NCBI GenBank assembly: GCA_963693365.1
Contig: CAVNZM010000016.1
Span: 6,386,001 to 6,450,000, forward strand
Direction of reading: 5' to 3'
DNA from: Amoebidium appalachense
Taxonomy: Eukaryota; Ichthyosporea
Length of the DNA stretch: 64,000 bases
A program made the translations under genes and the position numbers. Below, one piece after another: positions 13,237 to 26,733 of the stretch. Positions within the stretch are counted from its first letter, which is position 1. Each line of letters opens with the position of its first letter. The notes beneath the pieces were generated by a model that worked only from the letters and a program-made list of their open reading frames with translations, had not been told where the DNA came from and made no database searches.

Positions 13237-13545
13237 ATGAACACCGTCATCAGTTACACCAACGAGATCTCCACAACATGCACAGTCTTGACCTTCAGGA
13301 CCCATCACGACGCTGCAACCAAAACATTTTTTCAATTCTTTGACGCACAGAGGTTTACAGGCTCCCACTTGCCCCCCCTCTCTCCGCCCCTCCCCCTTCC
13401 CCCCCTCTCCAGTATGTACAAAAGCAATTCTATGTCCACTCCATCATCTCTACAGAGCCACTGTGCAATCTCCTCACGACAGATTAACTTCCGGCCAATC
13501 AACTACATCTTAGACCCGCCGAGGGACATGTGTCGGTTTCGTTGA
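13237..13545 (+). CDS. Small two-exon gene candidate, unrecognised
   Basis: A possible ATG at 13237 opens a frame that reaches a GTTTAC donor at 13353. A 60-nt intron with a strong pyrimidine tract ends in CTCCAG at 13412. The second exon, 13413-13545, stays in phase to a TGA. The predicted product is 81 residues, with FRTHHDAATKTFFQFFDAQ in the first exon and RQINFRPINYILDPP in the second. The sequence upstream of the ATG is also open back to a CAG at 13228, so this could be the 3' end of a longer gene. No family was recognised, and the short intron could equally be read through in other frames. Confidence 0.35.
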   Translation: MNTVISYTNEISTTCTVLTFRTHHDAATKTFFQFFDAQRFTGSHLPPLSPPLPLPPLSSMYKSNSMSTPSSLQSHCAISSRQINFRPINYILDPPRDMCRFR

Positions 13546-14329
13546 TCGGCAAGGAAGTATACGACAAGACGGGTAAAGTTCGATGAAGCAAAGAACGATG
13601 AGTGGGCAACAATAACAGCAGTCGGAGAACTGGCGGGGAGGGGAGAGGAGGGTAGGGGGGGGAGGGGGAGAGGGGAGGGCAAGCAGAGACTAAAGCTAGG
13701 CCTCAGAAGGGTGATGTTTCAGGGGGGAAAGTGGACACCCAGGGCGGGGGCAGAGGAAGACAGCAACCAGGCAAGTGAAAGCCGGAAAGAGGGGGGCGTG
13801 AGATGCATGCATGGGGCAACAGGCAACCACGCACACAAAGAAAGCTTTCAAAGTAAGACGTTGCACACAAAAACGCTAGTGAAAACACCCAAGATGACAC
13901 TCACCTCAACCCAACTCGAAACGACGATCTGCAGATGAAACTTACACATTAACCGTGACTGCCTCTCTAGGTTAGGTGGCAAGTACAATGAAATACCCAT
14001 GCCTGCAGCGATGCACTAAATCTGGCCAATGGATCTCTGTTTAGCGGTCGCTTTGTTGGTGCATCTACACCTGAGAAAACCCCTACAGAAAACACCACGA
14101 ACCGCCTAGCAAGAAGAGATGAACCCAGGTTGCTCAACGCCGTAGCACCATTTAAAGAACATATAAAGGAATAGCAACTCCAAACTTGCGTAGACAGCAA
14201 CAAAACACTACAAAAATAAGGGAAAAAACACGCGAGTACAAACGTGAAAACTGCACCGGAACCTTTTCGCTTTCGGAATTCGAAGTCGGCAGAACGGACC
14301 CACGAGGAAAAAAAGTTGCAGCCGAAAAT

Positions 14330-15886
<1,557 letters not shown>

Positions 15887-16111
15887 ATGCTGCGCTGTGA
15901 AATATGAAAGCTGCCCGGGTGCCTTGGTGGGTGTGCAGGTATAGCTTTTTTTTAAAAAACATTGTTTTTGGGTTAGTTTTTTTTTTTTTTTTTTTTTTTT
16001 AGAATTATGATGCAGGGCGGTAATCTACGAGCTGTAAATTCTGCGTTCTGGCCCGTCTGCCCGGAGCAGTTCGGGTGCAGGCCTGTATTGTAAGCGCTGA
16101 CCGTACCACGT

Positions 16112-16117
16112 AATAAA
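16112..16117 (+). terminator. Poly(A) signal AATAAA downstream of GAPDH
   Basis: AATAAA lies 226 nt after the GAPDH stop codon and beyond a T-run at about 15978-16000. It is the likeliest cleavage and polyadenylation signal for the GAPDH mRNA. Confidence 0.6.
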
Positions 16118-16299
16118 CTGATTCTTAGCATGCCCCCGATGGGGGCGTGAACAAAACGTCTGGTGCAAATTGTTGTTCATTGATGATTACCCTGGCAACA
16201 CAACAGAAACCTTGTTCCCCCCCATGATCACGTCTGGTTTCTGAACGTTGCTTCCCCGTGCAGCTGCACGGGGGGGGAGGTGATGTCTCAATTCGGCAT

Positions 16300-17138
16300 A
16301 CTACTCTACGTGAAGGTACCACCCCTACCCTCTACCCAGCTTATGCTCGTCTCCTCTCAGCCGTCACTCTTTCTCCTCCCGTCCCCTCAGACACAAACTT
16401 GCTCTTCTCTTCTCCCCTGTCCCTTCCCCTCATATCGAGCTTCGCGTCTCTTCTCCCCTCTCCCTACCTTTTACATAAATCCTCTTGTCTGTCTCCTTCT
16501 CCCTTCTTCCCACATGAACCTTCTCGTCCCTTCTCCTCCTCCCTTCCCCTCTCATTTGGTTTTGCTCGTCTCCTTTCCCCCTCATATAGACATAAACCTG
16601 CATGTATTCTCCCCTCCACTTTTTCTTCACATAAACTGCTCGTCTCTTCTCCCCTCTCTCCCTCCCTCACATAGGCATACGCCTGGCAGTGCTCGTCTCT
16701 TCCCCCTTCCCCCCCCACCCCTCTCCCTCCCCCCTCCTACATAGTCGTGCTCGTCGTTTACCTCTCCATCTTCTAGCCATGTGTTCTCTTTTACCTCTCT
16801 ACCTCCCCTCACGCGCACCCCCCTTTGCCCTACCCCCCGTTGCCCTCTCCTTCCCTCTCTAGCTTCCACACATGCTACACTCTCTACCTCCCCTTATATA
16901 AACGTGCATGTTTCCTCCCCCTTTCCCCATCGTAGCATTGCTGCTGTAACGGATTGTTATCTTGGCCTTCCCCTTCCATCTAAACCCCAACACAAAGCCT
17001 AATTATCTCTGTTTCTTAGTTCTATAAAACATCCTTGTATTTCCCGCTTGCAGTGAACACCCCCCCCCCCCCCCCCCCCCCCTTCCCCCGCCCCCCTCAA
17101 GCCCGTTCTCTCTCTTTCTCTCTCTCTCCCTCTCCCTC

Positions 17139-17170
<32 letters not shown>

Positions 17171-17622
17171 ACCCCCCGTCTCCACCTCCTCCTCCTCCCC
17201 ACCCATGTGCTCGTTCTACGAATTCTGCATTGTACTGTCCATCAGGATGTGTACTTGGTACTCTGTATCTCATCCCCCCCCCCCCTCCCCTCCCTTGACA
17301 ACCTTGAAGCATCGTTTAATTACTATTGTTTCTCATATCTCCCTCCCTTCCCTCCCTCCCTCCCTCTTTCCCTCTCCCTCCTTCCCGCCCTCCCTCCCTC
17401 TTTCCCTCTCCCTCCCTCCCTCCCTCTCCCTCTTTGGCTTTCTCTCCCTACCTCCCTCCCTCCCTCCTTCCTTCCGTTTCCCTCTCTCCCTCTTCCCCAT
17501 TCTCCCCCCTCCCCAACCTTCCCCCCTTTCCCCCTTCCCCCCCTTCCGTCCTCTTTCCCCCCCCCCCCCCCCCATTCTCTCCCCCTCCCCCCGCCCCCCC
17601 TCTCTCTCTCTGACCTCCCTAC

Positions 17623-17669
<47 letters not shown>

Positions 17670-17671
17670 AG
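16300..17671 (+). repeat. Pyrimidine-rich tract with C-runs
   Basis: The plus strand is almost entirely C and T, in imperfect CTCCC-type repeats, with C-runs at 17060-17082 and 17141-17170 and a CA repeat at 17625-17664. A degenerate family B repeat lies at 17205-17275. By comparison with the confident genes this resembles a plus-strand intron, but no flanking gene could be assembled. Confidence 0.7.
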
Positions 17672-17803
17672 CTACCTGTTCAACACATCAAAACGACAGG
17701 ACGGATGTATCTTCCTTTTTCCCAGCCTACCATGTATGACCTTTCACCTTCACGGCCCCTTTTTCGTCAAAATCACTTCACTTGCCTTCTCCCTCCTTCT
17801 AAC
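17672..17803 (+). CDS. Candidate internal exon, unknown gene
   Basis: A 132-nt frame of 44 codons lies between a (CA)n-CACAG acceptor and a GTGAGT donor followed by poly-C. This is the signal pattern of the confident introns in this window. The peptide includes LPVQHIKTTGRMYLPFSQ and TMYDLSPSRPLFRQNHF. It is phase 0 at both ends. No adjacent exon could be connected with confidence, although 17995-18060 has another short open segment. No family was recognised. Confidence 0.35.
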
Positions 17804-18933
17804 GTGAGTCCCCCCCCCCCCTCCCCGGCCGCCCCCGCCATTTGTTAGTGCACGTCTACATTCTGTTTTTGACCACTTACAGCATTTTTGTCCCCCTCCG
17901 CCCTTCCCCCTCCCCCTTTTTTCACATCACATTCCATTTACATCGTCCGCTTCTATCTGCCCTACAATCTCTCCGAAACCATCTCTCTCCTGCTTACAGA
18001 CAGTTCCACGACTCCTCCCTCTCTGAAACCCCCCATGCCCTCTTCGATCCAAGTTTGGTGACTCTCCCCCCCCCCCCCCTCCCCCCCCCCCCCCCCCCCC
18101 CCCCCCACACACACACACTCCCTCCCCACACCCCCCCCCCCCCCCTTCCCCTCCTCATCTCCCCCCCCCCTCCACCTCCCCCCCTCTCCCCCCCCCCCTC
18201 CCCCCCCCCCCCCCCCGGGGGCACCATCACCACCACCACCACCACCTTCCTCCTGCCTGTGATAGATTTTACCCCTCCCCCCCCCCCACCTCCCTCTTGC
18301 CATGACGCCATTCCACAAATTGTATCCATGTTCCTCCCTCGGTTTCCTCTGGGCCTGTACGTCTCCCCCTCCCCCCCCCCCTCCCCCCTCCTCCCGTCGC
18401 AGGGGCCCCTTCCCTCCTCCGCCTCTCCAATGTGTGAGCTGCATTCTGGTCTCTCCGAAACTTTTCTGTTTCTCTCTCTGGCTATGATGTGGTTTCTCTA
18501 CTACCACCACTCTGCCCCCTCTCCCCGTTTGTGAATCTCTCTATTCTCCTCCTTCCTTTTCTCTGTTCCCCCCATATCCGTTTGTTTCCCCCCCTGTCTC
18601 TCACTGCACACAGTCAACATTTCTTCATACCTCCCACCCACAGCTACTTTCCCTGAACTCCCGTCCTCCCCGACCTACTTGGGTTCCCCCCTCCTCCCCC
18701 CCCCGGTCTGTTTCTCTCTCTCTCGCTGTGATGTGCTTTCTTTATCTCGAGCCCCCTCCCCTGCCCCCCAACACCTCCCCTCCCCCCCCCTCCCCCCCTT
18801 CTCTCTCTCCCTGCCCCCCAACACTTCCCCCCTCCTCCCCCCCCCCCCCCCCCCCCCCTTCCCTCCCCCTGCCCCCTCCACTGCCATTCAACCACAGCTG
18901 TTTCCCAGCCTCTCTTCTTCTTTGTCTCTGGTC

Positions 18934-18966
<33 letters not shown>

Positions 18967-19896
18967 GGTTTCGTCCGAAAACGGCCACACTGCTTGAGGC
19001 TCAAGTTACTCCTCTGTGTTCTTTCTTCTACCCGAGGCTCAATCAAACTCCAGCCCCCCCTCTCCCCCCCCCCTCCGTTTACTCTCCATCCAACATTCAT
19101 ATGTTTCCCTTGCTCTCCTCCGGTGATTATCCCTTTCCCCCCTTTGCATGTGTCCTGCACCATGCTTCTCGTCGTGTATGCGTACTTCGTACCGTGTTCC
19201 GCATTCAACCCCCCCCCTCCCCCCCCCCCCCTGCCTGCACGCTTAAAATATTTTGATTTTGGATTTCCCACCTTTGTGACGCTTTGTTGTTGCTCTTTGT
19301 TGTCTCTCCATATTTCCAACCCTCTAATGCATACATCACCCCCCCCCCCCCCCCCCCCCCCCCCTTCCCCCTTCCCCGCGTGCCCTAACACCAGATTCAC
19401 CTGTAAGAGAATGGCCTGTAAACCCCTACCCTTTGATTCATGCCCCTCTTCTGGCCTCCCCTCCCCCCCCCCCCCCCCCCCCCACCCACCCCCCTCCACA
19501 CACACACGCACACACCCGCCTTCCTTCTCCCCACCCTCGAGCATCAGATCCGGACCTCCCTCATACTCTTGCATGCAGTTCCCACCACCAATACACCCCC
19601 TCCCCTTCCCCCCCTCCTCCTCCCTACCCTCCCTCCTCCCCCTCCCCTCCCCTCCCCCCCTCCCCCCCCTCCTCCTCCCTACCCTCCCTCCTCCCCCTCC
19701 CCTCCCTTTCCTCCCCCCTCCCCATCCACCCTCCCCCTCCCCCCCCCCACACACACTCCCCAAGCTTCTGGCCCCCGCAAAAGTTTCCCGAAGCCCAGAT
19801 CATAGGCAGCCAAGCGCCCCACTCCCCCTCTTCCCCTCCCCCCTTCGCCCCCCCTCCCCCTCCCCCCCCCCCCCCCCCAACCACCACCACCACCAC

Positions 19897-19945
<49 letters not shown>

Positions 19946-20690
19946 ATACACACACACACACACACTGTATCTTAGTTTACTTCCTTGTATTGTATTGTCA
20001 TGATCAAGATATAGGGCCTGATCCCTCCATCAGGGCGAGAAGCATCATCAGTTGCGTGTTTTCAAATTTAAAACGCACGAGAAATTCGTAAATGCATCCC
20101 ACACAGTAAGTATACTAGGCAAGGCATATGCATGTTCAAATTCGGAATCGACTAGGTATATATATCCGGATAACTAGGTATGTCAGGGTATCATAATTTA
20201 CATGTTTAACGCATCAAATTTAAGCTGCTCCTACGCATGGGCACAATATTATTAACTCGAATTCCGAAGACAGAGTTGCTTTATATAGATTTGGCAACAT
20301 TTTCTGTGTGACACGTAACCACCAAAAGGCATACTATTAGACTTGTGGCTACGTAAACATAAATTACTGCTAATAGTTCCGAACTTTCTCTAGATTTGGC
20401 CATGTGGTGAGGGATCTGGGGAACTAAAGCGAGTCGTGTGTGTGTGTGTGTGTGTGCGTGTGTGTGTGTGTGTGTGTGCACGTGCGCGCACACGTGCGTG
20501 CATGCGTGCGTGGGTACGTGTATGTGCGTATGTGTGAATGTCTTTTGCTCCACGTGTGGGGGTGTGCAGCTGCTCTAAACTGATCGCTCTAAGCTGATCG
20601 GTCATTCTTCAACCTAAATGCAGAATGAAAATGCTCTCAGATGCAAAAAATACAGAGTTAAACTTCATTCTTTCCAAAATTTTGTGGATT
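17804..20690. other. Poly-C and pyrimidine-rich spacer, no supported gene
   Basis: Long C-runs occur near 18067-18106, 18838-18858, 18937-18964, 19339-19364 and 19464-19483, with a CA tract at 19908-19964. Partial repeats of families B (19140-19210) and C (19235-19345) are present. From about 19970 to 20690 the composition becomes AT-richer and ordinary, with a (GT)n at 20437-20478. Long proline-rich frames here come from homopolymers and are not genes. Confidence 0.75.
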
Positions 20691-21256
20691 CTAACCCTGT
20701 TTAGGCTCAAAGAGTGCATACCGGGTAACCATATCTGTGGGCACAGGGTATGAAAATTTCTCCTTCCCGTTCGTGTTTGCCTTGAGCTGGATTGTCTGTT
20801 TGTCGGTTATGTAGTCGGACACAATCGTAACATTTCCAACCGCAACCCCCTTAACACGTAGTATCCCTTTTCGTCCCCTGGCTGAAGATATTTAAGGGAC
20901 TCGTCGGCCCACTTTCCATTTATGGCAATAAACATGTCGTGGTATGCAGGGGCCGTGCCGTCGTTTCTCACGGTCACGTGTGAGGTCTTCGTTTTTGCAT
21001 TCACGTGATATGACGTAATCACAAATTTGTATCCCATGCGCATGCCAACCTGTTTAAACCGGTTTATCTTCACTGTTATGTTGCTAAATTCCACGTTGTT
21101 CTCAGACCGAAGCGCGTGATTGGCTAGCGACCATGTGAGATGGTCGCGGTGGGCAACAAAGGCGATTGCTTGGTTGAACGTTGGGCCCGTGCGGGAAAGA
21201 GAGTGCTTCTGTACCCTGCGGAGTATGGGAGGATGGAGAGATAGGAGTGCGGGGGG

Positions 21257-21287
<31 letters not shown>

Positions 21288-21417
21288 GGGGAAAGAGATT
21301 CAAAAAAGGTAATCAGGTCAGATGAACCCTTTTGCAAACACACTACCTATTATAAGGGTCCATAGAGATATATGAGTGATGTAAGCAGAGTTTGAGGGGA
21401 GAAGGGGGGGTGGGCGG

Positions 21418-21451
<34 letters not shown>

Positions 21452-22277
21452 GTTAGGATGTGTTAGAGAGTACCCCAAGTACACATTGGCGACGGACAGC
21501 ACAACACATCGACTAATTCGAAAGCACATGATTGAAGGCGTGCTTCAGGCAGAGTACACAGTCCCCAGCCACAGGAGGAGACCAAGTCATCCACAGTTCT
21601 AGAGTTTCCATCCTTTCCTGTTGCATGCAAAGGCCCGGGGGGGGGGGGGGGGGGGGGGGGGGGGTGAGAAGGATGAGGAGTTAGACGGGAGGGGAACAAC
21701 TCATCTTCGTAAGCAATTTCACCCCCAAAGGGCGCAACCATAAATCTGTCGTCATATCGCAAAATCATGATCTTGGCCACGTTTTGCATCCGATCTGGGT
21801 CACTTGCAAGCAGAGAATCCATAAAACACCCAAATTTGATCTTAAGCAAATCGCGATTTAAGAAGAAAGGGCCCTGTAGGTATTGGGTGTCGGCTGAATC
21901 GACACTGATTTGCCAATGTGTAACCCTAAATGTTTTGCCCATCATTTTGAGAATTTTGGCTTGGTATCCGTAATCGGGAAATTTGTGCCGAATCGGTATG
22001 TGAGATTGTATATGTGGTATTCGCTCCAGTGTCCAAACCCGACCTGCAAACAGTGAAAACAATCACGAGTTCGCATTCCTCCCTTTTGAGTTCACGTTCC
22101 ACAAACATTCCTTTTACTCTACTGTACTCCAAGGCTGTGGCAAGGGAATACGGAGGAAATTTAAAAGGAGGATTATATGGGCAGTGTGTGGTTGTGTGTG
22201 TGTGGGTGGGTGGGTGATGTGGTGTGGGTGTAGGTGGGTGGGTGGGTTGGTATGTGTGGGTGGGCGGGTCGGTACGA

Positions 22278-22367
<90 letters not shown>

Positions 22368-22714
22368 GTGTGCGTGTATGTGTGTGTGTGCACACGCGCG
22401 CGCGTGCATGTGCGCAGGTCTGTGTGCTGGCAATGTTTTTGCGTGCGTGTGTGTGATTGAGTATGTGTGCAGGGCAGGAGGTGGTGGGGAAAGGAAAGGA
22501 AGCGGCAATGCATCTGGGGGAAGGGAAGGGACTCTCCGGGAGGGGGGGGGGGGGGGGGGGGAGGGGGGCGCAAGCATGTACCTGCAGAAAAGCCAAGCGC
22601 CTGTCACCATCGTACTTGGCAGCAAATTTACGGAAAAACTCAATATTGAAATCTCTTATCTCCTGCGATGCCCAGTTTGTATATTCAACCTCAGTCTCCT
22701 CAGAGGGATTACAC
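20691..22714 (-). pseudogene. DUF4874/DUF4832-type protein, minus copy, truncated and frameshifted
   Basis: Three exons can be followed on the minus strand. The first (about 22714-22582) includes NPSEETEVEYTNWAS and AAKYDGDRRLAFLQ, then a GTACAT donor. The second (22042-21701) includes VGFGHWSEYH and DDRFMVAPFGGE. The third (21215-20691) includes MGYKFVITSYHVNAKTK, NDGTAPAYHDMFIAI and LQPGDEKGYY. This order matches the DUF4874 then DUF4832 pair of uncharacterised, glycoside-hydrolase-like proteins; substrate and location are unknown. Two lesions are visible. There is a one-base shift in the second exon between the WSEYH and FPDYGYQ segments. There is also a GT duplication near 20860, after which the tail resumes in another frame to a TAG at 20691. 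Homology to the plus copy stops upstream of NPSEE, so the N-terminal part is missing. Assembly error could mimic the shifts. Confidence 0.7.
22277..22362. repeat. (GT)n microsatellite in the first intron of the minus DUF4874/4832 copy
   Basis: About 43 GT units on the plus strand, flanked by degenerate GT/GGGT repeats from 22190 to 22440. On the sense strand of the minus-strand gene this is (CA)n. Confidence 0.9.
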
Positions 22715-22931
22715 CTACCCTCACTCACACCTACCCACACACACAGGCGTGGAAATCCAGATTCCAAATCAGCGTCAGATTGGAAAGCGCAAAAGTTAAC
22801 CTCGAAATTCACCCAAGTCAACCCGTTTAAAAGGGCCTGTTCTATACGCCAATCAAAGCGAAAACCCCGACCCTAGACCGCCAAGCAATGCGCTTTCCCT
22901 CGAATACTCTGAGTTTCCTTTTTCGGCATAG

Positions 22932-23240
22932 TTAAAGAAAAGGGCAACTACAATTGGACGGTGGTTGAAGGGCAACTAACCGAGATTGCAGAGCGGGGCC
23001 ACCAAAGCATAGTGCGGTTTTGGTACTGTATGCCAGGAAAACCATCCGGTGAACCGGAATACATCAAAAATTCAACGAATTATCGGCCAATCGTGGGGTA
23101 TAACCCCTCTGAGGAGACTGAAATTGAATATACAAGCTGGGCATCGCTGGAGAACAAAGATGTCAACATCGAGTTTTTTCGAAAATTTGCTGCCAAGTAC
23201 GATGGTGATAGGCGTTTGGCTTTTCTGCAGGTAAAAAGGA

Positions 23241-23279
<39 letters not shown>

Positions 23280-23675
23280 AACCCGATGGGCTCTGTTCAA
23301 GTGTCTCCTGCCTGCACGCTTAAATTGTTTGATTTTGGATTTCCCAATTTTGTGACGTTTTGTTGATGCTCGTTGTTGTCTCCTCCATATTTCCAACCCT
23401 CTAACTCATACATCCCCCCCCCCCCCCCCACCCCCACCCCACCCCCTCCTTCCCCGCTCACCCCCCTCCCCCCCCCCCCCCCCCCCACCCCCCCCTCCCC
23501 CCTCCGGCTACCCGGTCATCACACAAACACACACACACACCAACGCACGTGCACACGCTGGCGCACATGCGCGTGGCCGCGTACACCCAACAGCACACCA
23601 ACACCCAGGCCCATATACCCACACCAACACATACAACCATACACGCACACTCACACGAGGCCGTGCGCACACGCG

Positions 23676-23753
<78 letters not shown>

Positions 23754-24706
23754 ACATCTTCACCCGACCTGCTGCTCTCTTGCTCCGCATTATCAGTGTT
23801 CATGCAAGAGTGCCCAACTGACCTAAGTACCCTGCTAACCATGAATCGTTTCCCCCTCCCCCTCCCCCCCTCCCCCCCCCCCCTCTCCCCGCCACCATCC
23901 TCTTCCCTTTATTTCCTCCCCTCCTTCCCCCTCCCCCCCTTCTCCCCCTCTCTCCCTCCCTCCCTCCATCCATCCCGTTCACTTTGACCTCCCCTTCCCC
24001 CTTCAGTTCCCCACCATGCCGTTCCCCCCCACTCCTTCTCCCTTGGTTCCCCCTCTCCCCTTCCCCACCCCCTACCTTTCTTCTCCCCCCATCCCTCCCC
24101 CTCCCCCTCCCTTCTCCCCCCCCCCCCCCCCTCTCCCCCCTCCCACAACATCACAAACCACAGAAGCATTCTCTTTCACGCACGGTTCCAACCATCAACC
24201 AATCAATCGACTTTATTGCCCGCCGCGACCATCTCACATGGTCGCTAGCCAATCACGCGCTTCGGTCTGAGAACAACGTGGAATTTGGCAACATAACAGA
24301 GAAGGTAAACCGGTTTAAACAGGTTGGCATGTGTATGGGATACAAATTTGTGATTACGTCATATCACGTGAATGCAAAAACGAAGACCTCACACGTGACC
24401 GTGAGAAACGACGGGACGGCCCCTGCATACCACGACATGTTTATTGCCATAAATGGAAAGTGGGCCGACGAATCCCTTAAATATCCTCAGCCAGGGGACG
24501 AAAAGGGATACTACATTAAAGGGGTGGCGGGTGGAAATGTCACGATCGTTTCTGATTACGTAACCGACAAGCAGACAATCCAGTTCAAGGCAAACACAAA
24601 CGGGGGGGGGGGGAGGGGGGAGGGGAGGGGGGGGGGGAGAATTTACACACCCTGTACCCTGCGACATGGTCAATCGGTTTGCATTTTCGAGCCCAAACAG
24701 GATTAG
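22932..24706 (+). pseudogene. DUF4874/DUF4832-type protein, plus copy, lacking the middle exon
   Basis: The first visible exon (about 22932-23230) follows a TAG acceptor. It includes NYNWTVVEGQLTEIAERG, HQSIVRFWYCMPG and AAKYDGDRRLAFLQ, and ends CTGCAG at a GTAAAA donor followed by poly-C. It resembles the DUF4874 N-terminal part. The last exon (24164-24706) follows an ACAG acceptor and includes SLSRTVPTINQSIDFIAR and NDGTAPAYHDMFIAI, as in the DUF4832 C-terminal part. The exon carrying VGFGHWSEYH and the GGE motif in the minus copy is absent. The intron holds a family C repeat, C-runs and a CA tract instead. Near 24600 a G-rich insertion replaces the GKEKF segment, and the following residues are out of frame until FEPKQ. 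The true first exon was not found. A functional exon-skipped product is possible but unlikely. Confidence 0.65.
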
Positions 24707-24993
24707 AACCACAACGACTGCTACATATATAGTGACTGCGAGGTTCGAAATCTGTAGAAGTGTGTAGTGCTGTGTCTGACCCGGCGTCTCTTCTCTGGGT
24801 ACCATAGTATCTCGATCGACTAGTTTATAACCCCCCCCACCCCCCCCCCCCACACACACACACACACACCCCCCCCCCCTCCCCCCCCCCCCCCCCCCCA
24901 GCCCCCCATCACCTCCCTACCCCACCATTCCCCTCCACCTCTCGCGTATGCATACATTGTCAAACACGCTCACTAGCAACGCACATGGACATG

Positions 24994-25040
<47 letters not shown>

Positions 25041-25307
25041 ACGTACAAACGTACACACGCACACATTTGCCAATGGAAAAGATATTACTTAAAATGTTAA
25101 AAATGACGTATCCGAGTTTGTGAACTTTCTGTCGGCAATTCAATCATTCCGACTGTTTTCGCCTTATTTTAACGGGGTAATCCATGACGTTTTGTATCTA
25201 TACTCTACTATGCCATATCGGATTTGAAGGTCAAACAATGTCCTTCGGTAACTTAGATCAGTGTTCACATGACTTGTGAAACTCGGTGCCTAAATGGGGT
25301 TAATATT

Positions 25308-25340
<33 letters not shown>

Positions 25341-25596
25341 ATGCCCCCCCAACACACACGGGTACACACACACCTTTTTTTCCCGCGAGGAAGGCCGGGA
25401 AGGGAAGGGTGGTGGTGGTGGTTTGGGGAAGGGGGGAGGGGGGGAAGGCTTCTCCGCATGCCGCCAGGCATTGTGACATGTTAGGCCTTTTTAGCCCCGC
25501 GGCGGCCCATCCCTCACTCCCCTGAAATGTTGTACATGCTATCATCATCACCATCACCGTTACCGGTATACAACAATCACGTGCACATCCGCACAG
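24707..25596. other. Spacer with poly-C and CA repeats
   Basis: C-rich tract at about 24829-24899, a CA repeat at 24999-25037, AT-rich ordinary sequence at 25060-25300, then a C-run of about 30 nt at 25311-25340. No gene was supported before the exon at 25597. Confidence 0.7.
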
Positions 25597-25752
25597 GTAA
25601 GTAAGTATTTTTTTCAGCTTAATAATAAATTTATTGATGTGCTCAAAGGACACGAAAAAAGAGAAATTGCAGATATCATTGTGCAAAGAAACGACTTTCG
25701 AGTCACTCAAATGTGGAGTAGTCTGGCAGAGAATACGTACCCAAAGTTTTGA
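25597..25752 (+). CDS. Candidate terminal exon of an unknown plus-strand gene
   Basis: After the acceptor ATCCGCACAG an open frame of 51 codons runs to TGA at 25750-25752. It includes NNKFIDVLKGHEKREIAD and RVTQMWSSLAENTYPKF, with a normal amino-acid mix unlike the surrounding low-complexity frames. A second possible acceptor, TTTTTTTCAG, ends at 25617 and keeps the same frame. No earlier exon could be linked through the poly-C region, and no family was recognised. It is not similar to the DUF4832 C-terminus upstream, which has its own stop at 24706. Confidence 0.45.
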   Translation, partial: VSKYFFQLNNKFIDVLKGHEKREIADIIVQRNDFRVTQMWSSLAENTYPKF

Positions 25753-26195
25753 TACAAGTTTTTGGAAACAACCACTATATATTCATGAGACGACAGCATA
25801 CGATGATGAAGTAATAGTCGTACAAGAACACGCAACCAACCACACCACAACCACTACCCTCCCCAACCTCCCCCCCCCCCCCCCCCACCACCACCACCAC
25901 ACACACACACAAGAAAATAATTGGGGGGACGGAGGAGGGGCGCCGGGGGCCGTGGGGGGGAAGGGGGAGGGAAGCGGCGCAAAGATGCATTATGGTCAGC
26001 CCCTGGCTGATCTAGATCGCAGATCGAATATCCGTCTACCCTGTTGAAACAAGGCCGATGGCATGTAACAGTCACGTGACAGCTGACGCTATAAACAGTC
26101 ATATTGACGCACGACTAGGATTCGTCAGCCTGAGCATTGGATGGCCCATGCAATCACCATCTCCACACACCCCTCCAAACACAGACACACAACAC

Positions 26196-26310
26196 ACACA
26201 AAAAAAAAGAGGAGGAGGGCGCGGGGGAAATAGAGAGCGAGAGACACACAAAACACAAAAAAAAAGAGGAGGAAGGGCGCAGGGGAAATAGAGAGCGAGA
26301 GACTTAGAAA
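26196..26310. repeat. Tandem duplication of about 62 nt, purine-rich
   Basis: The segment AAAAAAAAGAGGAGGAGGGC through GAGAGCGAGAGAC is present twice with a few changes. The rest of 25753-26520 holds a C-run at 26343-26366 and unassigned sequence. Confidence 0.8.
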
Positions 26311-26528
26311 ATAAGAAGAAAAGGGTTTGCTATCACCAACCTCCCCCCCCCCCCCCCCCCCCCCCCTCCCCAAACAAAAAATAACCAATGAATAACTCAA
26401 CTGATATGATATATACTCAGTTTTTCCAGAACAAGAACATATGCAGATATTGACATCTCGATCTAGACCCCCCTCCGTGCAATCATCACAGGGTCCAAGC
26501 CTCAACTCACTGTGTGCACGCCACACAT

Positions 26529-26733
26529 CACCAAAAATGGAAGACAACCAAATATGGTAGAAACCACCAATTATGGAGGAAGTTTCACCAAAAATGGAAG
26601 ACAACCAAAACATCACCAAAAATGGAAGACAACCAAATATGGTAGAAACCACCAATTATGGAGGAAGTTTCACCAAAAATGGAAGACAACCAAATATGGT
26701 AGAAACCACCAATTATGGAGGAAGGTTCATTTA
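26529..26733. repeat. Minisatellite, 57-nt unit
   Basis: The unit includes ACCAAAAATGGAAGACAACC and AACCACCAATTATGGAGGAA. Full units are spaced 57 nt apart, with one extra partial unit of about 28 nt. It lies just downstream of the minus-strand MGST3-like gene (its 3' flank). A plus-strand frame is open across it, but the periodicity explains that. Confidence 0.85.

Noticed and set aside
13967-14203. Minus-strand frame resembling a mitochondrial presequence (ALSNLGSSLLARRF)
   Set aside because: It has no in-frame ATG and no usable splice sites around it.
18679-20091. 470-codon plus-strand proline-rich frame, and similar Pro- or Gly-rich frames through the window
   Set aside because: They are translations of C-runs, G-runs and pyrimidine tracts and contain embedded dispersed repeats.
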